From: Lachnospiraceae bacterium
Lineage (GTDB): Bacteria; Bacillota; Clostridia; Lachnospirales; Lachnospiraceae
Reading direction: 5' to 3'
Assembly (NCBI GenBank): GCA_029012365.1
Contig: JAQXLY010000024.1
Span: 1 to 33,923 of the forward strand
DNA: 33,923 bases
In this document: positions 6,740 through 14,566 of the stretch, one piece after another
How the letters are laid out: each line of letters opens with the position of its first letter
How positions within the stretch are numbered: position 1 is the stretch's first letter
The notes under the pieces: generated by a model
Told to the model about the DNA's origin: nothing
Database searches by the model: none
Seen by the model: the letters and a program-made list of their open reading frames with translations, nothing else
Position numbers and translations under genes: made by a program

Positions 6740-8026
6740 ATGAACGAGAAATTTTTTACATCGGTAAAGTTAGATGCGGAATTGTGTAAAGGCTGTATCA
6801 ACTGTATTAAGCGTTGTCCGACCCAGGCAATCCGTGTGCGAAACGGAAAGGCAGAGATTACAAATGAATTTTGTATCGATTGCGGGGAATGCATCCGGAT
6901 TTGTCCGCACCATGCCAAGCTTCCGTCTTACGATAGGCTTGAGGTGCTGAAGAACTATGAATACACTGTGGCATTACCGGCTCCCGCATTATACGGTCAG
7001 TTCAATAATCTGGATGACGTTAATATCGTATTGACGGCATTGAAGCGGGTCGGATTTGATGACGTATACGAGGTCAGCGGTGCTGCGGAGCTGGTTTCGG
7101 AGCTGTCAAGAGAATATGTGAAGAATCATCCGGAGAAGCACCCGGTAATCAGTACGGCATGTCCTTCCGTAACACGTCTGATTCGTGTGCGTTTTCCGAA
7201 TCTGATAGAGCATCTGCTTCCGATAAAGCCGCCGGTGGAGCTGGCGGCAGAGCTGGCAAGGGAACGTGCGGTAAAGAAAACAGGGCTTCCTCCGGAGAAA
7301 ATCGGCATTATCTTTTTATCTCCGTGCCCGTCCAAGGTAACGGCGATGAAGTCCCCTCTGGGTACGGAAAAGAGTAGTATTGATGCCGTATGTGCAATAA
7401 AAGACATCTATACACGCCTGCTGCCGGAGATGAAGGCTGTAGCGGATAATCCGGAGGAACTGCGTATTTCCGGAAAAATCGGTATCAGCTGGGGAACCAG
7501 CGGAGGAGAAGCGGGTGGCCTTCTGGTAGAAAACTATCTGGCGGCGGATGGTATCGAAAACGTCATCCGGGTACTGGAGGATCTGGAAGACGAGAAGCTT
7601 GATAATCTGGAGTTTATTGAGCTGAATTCCTGTAACGGAGGCTGTGTGGGCGGTGTTCTTACGGTGGAAAATCCGTACCTTGCCATGGTAAAATTAAAAC
7701 GCCTCCGGAAATATATGACTGTGGCAAAGAGCCACGTACAGGACAGCATAGTCAAAGAAGATGCCTACTGGACCGAGGAAGTGACCTACGAGCCGGTATT
7801 CAAGCTGGGCACGGATATGAAGGACAGCATTGCCCGTATGAAACGTGTGGAAGAGCTGTGTACGCAATTTCCGGGGCTGGACTGCGGCTCCTGCGGAGCG
7901 CCGACCTGTAAGGCACTGGCGGAAGATATCGTCCGCGGAAAAGCAAGAGAGCACGATTGTATCCATGTGCTTAAAAAATACATACATCATTTATCTGATG
8001 AGTTTTCCAAATTAGATGGAGAATAA
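6740..8026 (+). CDS. Sensor-type [FeFe] hydrogenase homologue: 2x[4Fe-4S], degenerate H-domain, FeS domain, 428 aa
   Basis: Two ferredoxin motifs (Cys16/19/22/26 and Cys45/48/51/55) precede an [FeFe]-hydrogenase large-subunit domain. A C-terminal FeS (pfam04060-type) domain follows, with Cys382, Cys385, Cys390 and Cys407. The H-cluster loops are altered: STACP (138-142) has Ala in place of the proton-relay Cys of TSCCP, SPCPSK (195-199) lacks the Met and distal Glu of MPCxxKxxE, and ELNSCNGGC (294-302) lacks the Met and the GGGQP tail. The four subcluster Cys (141, 196, 298, 302) and Lys199 remain. This resembles sensory HydS proteins, not a working hydrogenase. The ATG at 6740 is preferred over GTG 6716, which has no ribosome site. 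Partners are likely the adjacent ATPase and DRTGG proteins. Confidence 0.88.
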   Translation: MNEKFFTSVKLDAELCKGCINCIKRCPTQAIRVRNGKAEITNEFCIDCGECIRICPHHAKLPSYDRLEVLKNYEYTVALPAPALYGQFNNLDDVNIVLTALKRVGFDDVYEVSGAAELVSELSREYVKNHPEKHPVISTACPSVTRLIRVRFPNLIEHLLPIKPPVELAAELARERAVKKTGLPPEKIGIIFLSPCPSKVTAMKSPLGTEKSSIDAVCAIKDIYTRLLPEMKAVADNPEELRISGKIGISWGTSGGEAGGLLVENYLAADGIENVIRVLEDLEDEKLDNLEFIELNSCNGGCVGGVLTVENPYLAMVKLKRLRKYMTVAKSHVQDSIVKEDAYWTEEVTYEPVFKLGTDMKDSIARMKRVEELCTQFPGLDCGSCGAPTCKALAEDIVRGKAREHDCIHVLKKYIHHLSDEFSKLDGE

Positions 8027-8046
8027 ACCGGAAAAGGAGAAAGACT

Positions 8047-8397
8047 ATGACAGTAAAAGAGTTTGCAGAGCAAAGCGGATTTCGTGTAATCAATATGGCG
8101 GACAATGCCGGGGAAGTTCTCATCCGCCGAAGTTATTGCTGCGATTTGCTCAGTATTGCAATGACCAGGGTGCCGGAGGGTGCCGCATGGGTAACGGTAA
8201 TGAGTAACATAAATACGCTGGCTGTTGCCTCTTTAACGGAGGCAGCCTGTGTGATTGTTGCGGAGAATGCGGCAGCGGACAAGGATTTTGCAGAGAAGGC
8301 AAAGGAACAGGGCATAACGGTGCTGCATACCGAAATGCCTGTCTTTGATGCGGCACTGATGGTACACGAGGCCATACATGCCGAATCCGGCGTATGA
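8047..8397 (+). CDS. Second DRTGG-like protein (often labelled serine kinase), 116 aa
   Basis: This small alpha/beta protein has the same layout as the DRTGG protein three genes upstream: VKEFAEQSGFRVIN, then a central CDLLSIAMTRVPEGAAWVTV, a strand ACVIVAEN and a C-terminal helix starting VFDAALMVHE. Related proteins are often named serine kinase of the HPr type because of the HprK N-terminal domain, but there is no P-loop, so kinase activity is not supported. GGAAAAGGAG lies before the ATG. Its last 20 bases overlap the PHP gene. The two copies in one operon probably arose by duplication and could form a heterodimer. Confidence 0.72.
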   Translation: MTVKEFAEQSGFRVINMADNAGEVLIRRSYCCDLLSIAMTRVPEGAAWVTVMSNINTLAVASLTEAACVIVAENAAADKDFAEKAKEQGITVLHTEMPVFDAALMVHEAIHAESGV

Positions 8398-9109
8398 TTT
8401 ACATATCCATTCCTGCCTCTCTCCTTGCGGAGATGATGAGATGACACCGGCAAATATTGCGGGAATGGCTGCGGTAAAAGAATTAGGACTGATTGCGGTA
8501 ACAGACCATAACAGCTGCAAAAACTGCGGTGCGGTGATGCGGATTGCGGAAGAATACGGAGTGCTGGCCGTGCCGGGAATGGAGCTTACTACCAGCGAGG
8601 AGGTGCATGTTGTCTGCCTGTTTGAAGACCTTGAGGCAGCCATGGACTTTGACGGCTACGTGTACAGCCGTCTGCCGGATATCCGGAATCAGGAGAAGAT
8701 TTTCGGCAAACAGCAAATCATGAACGAGGATGAGAAGGTTACCGGTATCGTAGATAAGCTCCTGATTAATGCTACAAGCATCGGTTTTGATGATGTATTT
8801 GATTTGGTTGAAGAAAGAGGCGGAGTGATGATACCGGCGCATCTGGACAAATCCACTACGTCCCTGTTGTCAAACCTCGGATTTATCCCGCCGGATGCAC
8901 GGTTTACGACGGCGGAGCTGAAGAATTTCGGAAATCTGCATCGTCTGGCTAAGGAGCATCCGTATTTGGAAAAATGCCGGATACTTTCCAACTCCGACGC
9001 TCATTATTTGCAGGATATCCATGAGCCGGAGCACACTATTTATGTGGAGAGCCTGACGCGCAGGGCAGTAATCCGGGCATTAAAGCAGGAAATGCCGCAT
9101 ATAGTATAA
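8378..9109 (+). CDS. PHP-domain phosphoesterase, 243 aa
   Basis: This is a metal-dependent phosphoesterase of the polymerase-and-histidinol-phosphatase family. Metal-binding motifs are all present: DLHIHS (7-12), AVTDHNS, PGMELTT, HVVCLF, a PAHLDK segment and SNSDAHY near the C terminus. Relatives hydrolyse phosphoesters such as 3',5'-nucleoside bisphosphates, but this variant is found with hydrogenase genes (also in Thermotoga, as I recall), where its substrate is unknown. CGAGG lies seven bases before the start, inside the preceding gene. It closes the accessory operon and could remove a phosphate added by one of the ATPases; that is inference. Confidence 0.85.
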   Translation: MPNPAYDLHIHSCLSPCGDDEMTPANIAGMAAVKELGLIAVTDHNSCKNCGAVMRIAEEYGVLAVPGMELTTSEEVHVVCLFEDLEAAMDFDGYVYSRLPDIRNQEKIFGKQQIMNEDEKVTGIVDKLLINATSIGFDDVFDLVEERGGVMIPAHLDKSTTSLLSNLGFIPPDARFTTAELKNFGNLHRLAKEHPYLEKCRILSNSDAHYLQDIHEPEHTIYVESLTRRAVIRALKQEMPHIV

Positions 9110-9136
9110 TTGAATAATTATCAGGAGAAGCACAGA

Positions 9137-9565
9137 ATGAGGACAAAGAAGATAATCGGACGGCTTCTCCTTTTTTTTGCTGTTCTTCCGCTTTGCCTGA
9201 CAATCGGATGCAGCAGGGAAAAGGATGAATACACAAAAACGGGAGAGGCGGATTTTACGGTAGTGGAAGAGGCAGATGTACCGGCAGAGCTGTTAGATAT
9301 CATTCAGGAGAAAAAGGGCAGCGAATTTAAGCTGACTTATCTTGCGGAGGATGCCCTTTATGTGGCACGCGGATACGGGGAACAGCCCTCCGGCGGCTAC
9401 AGCATTGCGGTAGATGATTTGTATCTGTCAGGGGATAATCTGTGTATCAAAACCACGTTAATCGGACCTGCTGCGGATGAAAAGGTGACCACATCAGTGA
9501 CCTATCCGTATATTGTGATAAAGCTGCAGCGGATGGAGACAAAGGCACACTTTTTAGATGCCTGA
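9137..9565 (+). CDS. PrcB-like lipoprotein, 142 aa
   Basis: This is a secreted, lipid-anchored protein. The signal peptide (about 1-23, LLLFFAVLPLCLTIGC) ends in a lipobox Cys. The body (about 45-135) matches the PrcB C-terminal type: FKLTYLAEDALYVARGYGEQPSGGYSIAVDDLYL, then TTSVTYPYIVIKL. The founding PrcB of Treponema is part of the dentilisin protease complex; in Firmicutes the domain occurs alone and the role is unclear. The start is set at MRTKKIIG, with CAGGAG about nine bases upstream; TTG at 9110 would put a charged stretch ahead of the signal. It follows the PHP gene by 27 bases and may be co-transcribed. Confidence 0.75.
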   Translation: MRTKKIIGRLLLFFAVLPLCLTIGCSREKDEYTKTGEADFTVVEEADVPAELLDIIQEKKGSEFKLTYLAEDALYVARGYGEQPSGGYSIAVDDLYLSGDNLCIKTTLIGPAADEKVTTSVTYPYIVIKLQRMETKAHFLDA

Positions 9566-9613
9566 AAATGTTACAGTAGGTATAATTGCCTAGTGAATCA
9601 GTCCCGGTTTACA

Positions 9614-9643
9614 TTGACAAAGAACAACAATATATGGTATAGT
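9614..9643 (+). promoter_or_regulatory. Promoter of veg
   Basis: Perfect TTGACA (9614-9619) and TATAGT (9638-9643, 5 of 6) are 18 bases apart. They lie about 75 bases before the veg start. A strong vegetative promoter is expected for this gene, named for its constitutive transcription in Bacillus. Confidence 0.75.
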
Positions 9644-9715
9644 TGTATATGGATAAATACTATATCAAGCATTTGTCGAATATACATAGCGGTCTTAACC
9701 GCAGAAGGAGCGAGA

Positions 9716-9961
9716 ATGGGACAGCAAACGGAAATGAGCAGAATTGTTTATGATGTGAAGCATAGCGTCGGAAGACGTGTAAAGGTTTGTGAGAACAAAG
9801 GTCGCAACAAGGTAGATGTGATGGAGGGTGTAATTTCTGCCATATATCCGTGTGTGTTTACCGTGAAGGTAGATACCCAGAATCTGCCGGAGTCCGGACA
9901 GACATTCTCGTACAGCTACACCGATGTGTTAACAAAGGATGTAGAACTGGTCTATGTATAG
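9716..9961 (+). CDS. veg: Veg family protein, 81 aa
   Basis: This is a small SH3-like beta-barrel protein of the Veg family (DUF1021). Diagnostic segments are VKHSVGRRVKVCENKGRNKV, EGVISAIYPCVFTVKV and FSYSYTDVLTKDVEL. In Bacillus subtilis Veg stimulates biofilm matrix expression by affecting SinR; whether that holds in clostridia is unknown. The ATG at 9716 is chosen for AGAAGGAG seven bases upstream and the usual family length of 80-90 aa; an open frame starting earlier runs through the promoter. It has its own promoter and is followed by a hairpin with a short T tract. Confidence 0.92.
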   Translation: MGQQTEMSRIVYDVKHSVGRRVKVCENKGRNKVDVMEGVISAIYPCVFTVKVDTQNLPESGQTFSYSYTDVLTKDVELVYV

Positions 9962-9975
9962 ACGCAAGGAAAAAA

Positions 9976-10004
9976 GCATATTTACCTCCCGGAATGCATA
10001 AGGT
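9976..10004 (+). promoter_or_regulatory. Candidate sigma-E promoter of sipL
   Basis: GCATATT (9976-9982) fits the Bacillus sigma-E -35 consensus KMATATT at every position. After 14 bases comes CATAAGGT (9997-10004), which keeps CATA and the final T of CATACAnT. SipL-type genes are sigma-E controlled in Clostridioides difficile. The match is good at -35 and only partial at -10. Confidence 0.45.
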
Positions 10005-10035
10005 ATAAAAGAACCTAGCTTCGGGAGGTATTTTT
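9983..10035 (+). terminator. Hairpin ending veg and covering the sipL ribosome site
   Basis: TACCTCCCG (9983-9991) pairs perfectly with CGGGAGGTA (10022-10030) across a 30-base loop, followed by five T directly before the sipL ATG. In a transcript coming from veg this is a terminator-like hairpin and also hides the sipL Shine-Dalgarno (GGGAGGT). A transcript starting inside the loop, as the sigma-E candidate predicts, would lack the left arm. Confidence 0.55.
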
Positions 10036-11592
10036 ATGGAAATAAATCTGCAAAGCATCCATATGAATCGTGTAAAATGCAGAAACGCACTGCGGTTGAC
10101 GGTAGATGATGATGTGAATGTACCGGATAACAAACCGGATGTACGTGCCGTAATCTGGAAAACGGGAGATGTGCGTCTGAATGAAAAAAAACTTGCGGGA
10201 GGAAGATTATACCTGAAGGGAAGTCTGGTATATCATGTTCTTTACCTAAGTGAGGAAGGGATGAGTCCGGTACAGAGTGTGCGGGGAGTGCTTGACTTTG
10301 ATGAATCTCTGGAGCTGCCGGAGGCGTGTTCGGGGGATAATATTACGGTAAGAACAGAAGTGGAAGAACTGGAAATCGGTATGATTCATTCGAGAAAGCT
10401 TGCGATACGCGCCCTGCTTGGGATTATGGTGCATGCGGAAGAGCTGCATGACGTTAGGGCTGCGGTGGCATTGCCGGAGGCTCCTTCGGTACATACAAAG
10501 ACTAAAGTTATTCCGGTCACGTCCATTGTCGCGGACAAAAAGGATACGGCAAGGCTTAGGGAAGAGCTTTTTTTGCCTTCCGGCAAGGATAGTATTGCAG
10601 AGCTTCTTTATTGGGAGCTGGTACCCCGGAATATGGAAGCGAGAGCGAAAGAAGATGTATTGGAAGCAAAGGGAGAGCTTTCCCTGTTTCTTCTCTGGCG
10701 GGGTAACAGAGAAGAAGGGATGCTTGAAAGCTATGAAACCATAATTCCGTTTAAGACCGGGTTTGAAATCAGCGGGTGCAGAGAGGGACTGATTGAGGAT
10801 GTTGTTTTCCATTTCACCAACGAAAACGTATCGGTAAAAGAAGATGAGGACGGCGAGGAACGTTTATTGGAAGCCGAAGCAGTATTGGAAGCCGAAATGA
10901 AGCTGTATCAGGAGGGAGAACTGGAACTGCTTTCTGACTTATACGCAACGGATTGTAGTCTTGTTCCGGTAAGACAGGAGGAAGAATACGAAACTATTTT
11001 ATTGAAGAATGACAGCAGAATGAGAGTCTCGGAGCGTTTGTCTCTTGCCGAGGGAATGCCGGGAATTCTTCAAATCTGCCGTGGAAGTGCAGAAATTAAG
11101 CCTGATGTATGTATTAGGGAAGGGGAGAATTTAAAACTGTCCGGCATGCTGGATGTGAATCTTCTTTATATTTCGGAGGAGGATGACAAACCGCTGCAGT
11201 CATTTCATAAAGAGCTTCCGTTTGCTCATCAGATTGAAATACGCGGTCTGACACCGGAAAGTACCTACGATATCCGTTGTCAGGTAGCGGAGTCCTCCTT
11301 TGGGATGGTGAGAAGCGGAGAGGCGGAAATGAAGGCCGAGCTGGCATTTTCCGTAGTAGCTATGGAAAATCGCAGGGAGGAAATGATTGTGGATACGGTA
11401 AGGGAGGAATTTGAGGAGGACCGTTTAGAGGAGCTGCCGAGTATGGTCGGTTACACCGTAAAGGCAGGTGAGACACTCTGGGATATTGCAAAACGTTATT
11501 ACACGTCTCCGGAGGAAGTCATCCGGCTTTCGGAGCACACCGGAGAAGTAAAGGAAGGAGATTTGCTGCTGGTGGTCAAGGCAGTGGGGTAA
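10036..11592 (+). CDS. sipL: SipL-like spore coat morphogenetic protein (SPOCS/DUF3794 plus LysM), 518 aa
   Basis: This gene encodes a mother-cell protein expected to localise to the forespore surface through SpoIVA and to nucleate coat assembly. It has repeated SPOCS (DUF3794) units: the N-terminal one with VPDNKPDVRAVIWKTGDVRL and the last with IKPDVCIREGENLKLSGMLDVNLLYI; the middle region (about 165-345) is more divergent. Residues 466-515 form a LysM domain (YTVKAGETLWDIAKRYY). Order and length fit SipL of C. difficile (about 520 aa). The start has GGGAGGT at good spacing, within the hairpin described separately. Expression during sporulation is suggested by a sigma-E-like promoter. Confidence 0.85.
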   Translation: MEINLQSIHMNRVKCRNALRLTVDDDVNVPDNKPDVRAVIWKTGDVRLNEKKLAGGRLYLKGSLVYHVLYLSEEGMSPVQSVRGVLDFDESLELPEACSGDNITVRTEVEELEIGMIHSRKLAIRALLGIMVHAEELHDVRAAVALPEAPSVHTKTKVIPVTSIVADKKDTARLREELFLPSGKDSIAELLYWELVPRNMEARAKEDVLEAKGELSLFLLWRGNREEGMLESYETIIPFKTGFEISGCREGLIEDVVFHFTNENVSVKEDEDGEERLLEAEAVLEAEMKLYQEGELELLSDLYATDCSLVPVRQEEEYETILLKNDSRMRVSERLSLAEGMPGILQICRGSAEIKPDVCIREGENLKLSGMLDVNLLYISEEDDKPLQSFHKELPFAHQIEIRGLTPESTYDIRCQVAESSFGMVRSGEAEMKAELAFSVVAMENRREEMIVDTVREEFEEDRLEELPSMVGYTVKAGETLWDIAKRYYTSPEEVIRLSEHTGEVKEGDLLLVVKAVG

Positions 11593-11598
11593 AAATAT

Positions 11599-11626
11599 TT
11601 TACATGGATTTTGTATTAATTTGACT
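11599..11626 (+). promoter_or_regulatory. Possible PhoP box before the alkaline phosphatase
   Basis: Three TT-starting hexamers recur with exact 11-base spacing: TTTACA (11599), TTTGTA (11610) and TTGACT (11621). The Bacillus PhoP box is a tandem TT(A/C/T)A(C/T)A with the same period. They match at 6, 5 and 4 of 6 bases. They lie just before a phosphatase gene, where phosphate control is expected. Confidence 0.35.
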
Positions 11627-11704
11627 TTCTCATGATAGAGGAGTTCCTGAAAATGGATTATAGTGTAGGCGTAATCGAAAAAAGGAAAGGAAAAGAGGGA
11701 AATC

Positions 11705-13336
11705 ATGAGAAAGAAAATTATGACAGTATTAGCGCTTTGCGGTCTTGTATTAAGCCTGACAGGATGTGCCGCAGATAAAGGCGCAGCGGATGCAAAAAAG
11801 GCAGTCGCGGGGACGACAAAGGAACAGGGAGTAACTGAAAACAAGAGTAATGAAAAATCCGCAGAAACCGTTACAAAATCTCCGGAACAGGTAAGTCAGG
11901 ATAAGAAGGAAGCCGGACCGAAATATGTTTTTCTGTTTATCGGTGACGGAATGAGCTATCCTCAGTTCCAGGCTGCATCCGACTATTTGGGAGCATGTGT
12001 GGATCCGGATTATGAGAATGCGCTTCCGAGTGTGGCTTATGCCGACAGAAACGGAGCGGTTTTGGACGGACCGGTAAAGCTTAATTTTATGGAATTTGAA
12101 GCTGCGGGCTCCGCAATCACATATGATTCCTGCAGCTTTGCACCGGATTCTGCATCAACAGCGACTTCTGTTGCTACGGGTAAGAAGACATATTCCGGAA
12201 TGATTAATGTGGATGAGACGGGAAGCGTTACTTATGAAACAATAGCAGAGCGTGTCCATAAAGAGCTCGGATGGAAGGTTGGTATTATCTCTTCGGTTAA
12301 TCTGAATCATGCTACACCGGCAGCTTTTTATGCACATCAGGCCAGCAGAAATAATTATTATGATATCGGAATCGAGCTGGTGACCTCCGGATTTGAATAT
12401 TTTGCCGGTGGTGGGCTGAAAAAGGTAAACGGTGCGGACGGAAGCCTTGCAAACTTATATGAGCTTGCACAGGCAGCCGGTTACAAGGTGACGTTTACAC
12501 AGGCAGATGCAGAGACTGTAACGGCAAAGGATGAGAAAGTAATTTTAATTGATGAACACCTTGCCGATTCCGATGCTATGGACTATGAACTGGACCGTGA
12601 AGAGAAAGAGTGGGCATTGGCAGACTATGTAAAAAAGGGTATTGAGGTGCTGGATAACGAGACGGGCTTCTTTATGATGTGTGAAGGAGGAAAGATTGAC
12701 TGGGCGTGTCATGCAAATGATGCGGGTTCTACCGTAAGTGACACACTGGCACTCGCGGATGCGGTACAGGTAGCAATCGATTTTGCGGCAAAGCACCCGG
12801 AAGAGACATTGATTCTTGTGACCGGTGACCATGAAACCGGTGGACTTACCATCGGCTATGCGGGCACGGATTACGATACCTACCTGACAAATCTCGGTAA
12901 TCAGAAGATTTCTTATGCGCAGTTCGATGCACAGTATGTCGCAAATTATGTAAAGGAACAGACTTCGTTTGAAGATGCAATGAAGGATGTAGAAAGGTTG
13001 TTTGGCTTAAAGCTGTCGGGTGCGGAAACGGATAGACTGGTTCTTACGGAATATGAAGCTGAGCGTTTGAGAACGGCATATGATGTACTTCTTTCCGGAA
13101 AGAAGACCTCCGAGTATACACAGGCAGAATATGTACTTTACGGAACATATAATCCGTTCAGTGTAACCGTAACTCATATTCTTAATAATAAATCGGGTAT
13201 CGATTTTACAAGCTATTCCCATACGGGACTTCCGGTAGGTGTCTTCGCAGACGGAGCGGGAGCGGAAGAATTTAACGGATATTATGATAACACCGAGATT
13301 TATTATAAGATGGCAAAGCTTGTCGGGATAGAATAA
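11705..13336 (+). CDS. Alkaline phosphatase, lipoprotein, 543 aa
   Basis: This is a membrane-anchored phosphomonoesterase of the PhoA superfamily. The signal peptide ends at lipobox LTGC with Cys21; a Lys/Glu-rich linker runs to about residue 70. The metal and active-site motifs are FIGDGMSYPQF (78-88), PDSASTATSVATGKKT with nucleophile Ser149 after Asp148, EGGKIDWACHANDAG, and TGDHETGGLTIG. A final conserved His occurs in SYSHTGLPVGVFADG. It releases phosphate outside the cell. GGAAAAGAGGG lies ahead of the ATG. A tandem repeat resembling a PhoP box lies about 80 bases upstream, and the next gene begins immediately after the stop. Confidence 0.93.
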   Translation: MRKKIMTVLALCGLVLSLTGCAADKGAADAKKAVAGTTKEQGVTENKSNEKSAETVTKSPEQVSQDKKEAGPKYVFLFIGDGMSYPQFQAASDYLGACVDPDYENALPSVAYADRNGAVLDGPVKLNFMEFEAAGSAITYDSCSFAPDSASTATSVATGKKTYSGMINVDETGSVTYETIAERVHKELGWKVGIISSVNLNHATPAAFYAHQASRNNYYDIGIELVTSGFEYFAGGGLKKVNGADGSLANLYELAQAAGYKVTFTQADAETVTAKDEKVILIDEHLADSDAMDYELDREEKEWALADYVKKGIEVLDNETGFFMMCEGGKIDWACHANDAGSTVSDTLALADAVQVAIDFAAKHPEETLILVTGDHETGGLTIGYAGTDYDTYLTNLGNQKISYAQFDAQYVANYVKEQTSFEDAMKDVERLFGLKLSGAETDRLVLTEYEAERLRTAYDVLLSGKKTSEYTQAEYVLYGTYNPFSVTVTHILNNKSGIDFTSYSHTGLPVGVFADGAGAEEFNGYYDNTEIYYKMAKLVGIE

Positions 13337-14464
13337 ATGAAAAAAATAGTTCGGAAGCATGGTACTGTTATCGTGTCTGTGGTATTGCTGCTTGTATTAC
13401 TTGTGATACCTACCGGTTATGAGGGGGCATTGGTCTATCGGAATGCAGAACGTGTGCGAGCGAAGGTCCTTTCCACGGATGAAAGTGATATTTATGATAC
13501 TGGTCTTGTAAGAACCGGGGAACAGCGATGTACAATTGAGGTACTGGACGGATTGTTTAAGGGAAGTATAGTCGATGCGGTAAATCGTCTGAGTGGTTCG
13601 CTGGCACAGGATAAAATATTCGCAGCGGGAGACATTGCTTTTGTCGCGATTAGTCATAAAGAGAATAAAATCACAACCGTAATGATGACGGACCATTACC
13701 GACTGGATAAAGAGATGATTCTTGCGGGAGTATTTCTTCTTTTGTTAGTGCTGTTTGCGGGAAAAACAGGGATACGGGCCGTTCTTTCATTTACCGTCAC
13801 AATATTGATGATGTGGAAAATACTGATTCCCGGTCTGTTAAACGGGCATTCTCCGGTGTGGTTATCCCTTGGCATTGTTGCAATTTTAACCATGGTGGTG
13901 CTGGGACTGATTTACGGTTTTGGGAGACGCTTTGTCGCATCGCTTTCGGGGGCTCTTCTTGGAATTATAGTGACGGCAGTATTAGGGGTAGTCTTTACGG
14001 ATTTATTTAAAATACACGGGGCTGTGATGGAGTCAAGCGAGAGTTTGCTTTATGCGGGATATCAGGGGTTAAATCTTACAGGTATTTTTATGGCTTCGAT
14101 ATTCCTCGGTTCCTCCGGTGCAGTCATGGATTTGGCAGTGGATATCTGTTCGGCGGTATACGAGGTTGTACAGAAAAAACCGGAAATTTCCGCAAAGGAA
14201 GCAATATACTCCGGGTTTTCCGTAGGACGTGCAGCCTGTGGGTCAACGACTACTACGTTGCTATTGGCATATTCCGGAAGCTATATAGCACTCCTGATGG
14301 TATTTATGGCACAGGGAACACCATTGGAATTTATTTTGAATTATAAGTATGTGGCTGCCGAAATAGTGCATACGATTGTCGGGTCCTTTGGTCTTGTTAC
14401 GGTTGCACCGTTGACAGCGATTACGAGCGGTATACTGTTTACAAGAAAAAGAACGGTTTCGTAA
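13337..14464 (+). CDS. YibE/F family membrane protein, 375 aa
   Basis: This is an integral membrane protein of the YibE/F family (PF07907). Residues 12-30 form a first membrane segment, followed by an extracytoplasmic domain (about 35-125), then seven or so hydrophobic segments from residue 130 to the end. The loop containing FMASIFLGSSGAVMDLAVDICSA is typical, as is GRAACGSTTTTLLLAYSGSYIALLM. The function is unknown; proposals of transport have no direct support here. The ATG directly abuts the phosphatase stop and has only a weak ribosome site, so translation probably depends on coupling. Confidence 0.88.
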   Translation: MKKIVRKHGTVIVSVVLLLVLLVIPTGYEGALVYRNAERVRAKVLSTDESDIYDTGLVRTGEQRCTIEVLDGLFKGSIVDAVNRLSGSLAQDKIFAAGDIAFVAISHKENKITTVMMTDHYRLDKEMILAGVFLLLLVLFAGKTGIRAVLSFTVTILMMWKILIPGLLNGHSPVWLSLGIVAILTMVVLGLIYGFGRRFVASLSGALLGIIVTAVLGVVFTDLFKIHGAVMESSESLLYAGYQGLNLTGIFMASIFLGSSGAVMDLAVDICSAVYEVVQKKPEISAKEAIYSGFSVGRAACGSTTTTLLLAYSGSYIALLMVFMAQGTPLEFILNYKYVAAEIVHTIVGSFGLVTVAPLTAITSGILFTRKRTVS

Positions 14465-14483
14465 ATTAGTTTCCGTTTTCTAC

Positions 14484-14513
14484 TTGTCTTTCTTCCGTAT
14501 AGTATGGTATGAT
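14484..14513 (+). promoter_or_regulatory. Possible promoter of the DtxR-type regulator
   Basis: TTGTCT (14484-14489) and TATGAT (14508-14513) are 18 bases apart. They lie about 55 bases before the GTG start. Moderate match (4 and 5 of 6). Confidence 0.4.
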
Positions 14514-14566
14514 AGGCGTAAGCAGTTAAGGCTGTATCTGTGCGAAAGTAAGGAAGGAGAAGGCGA

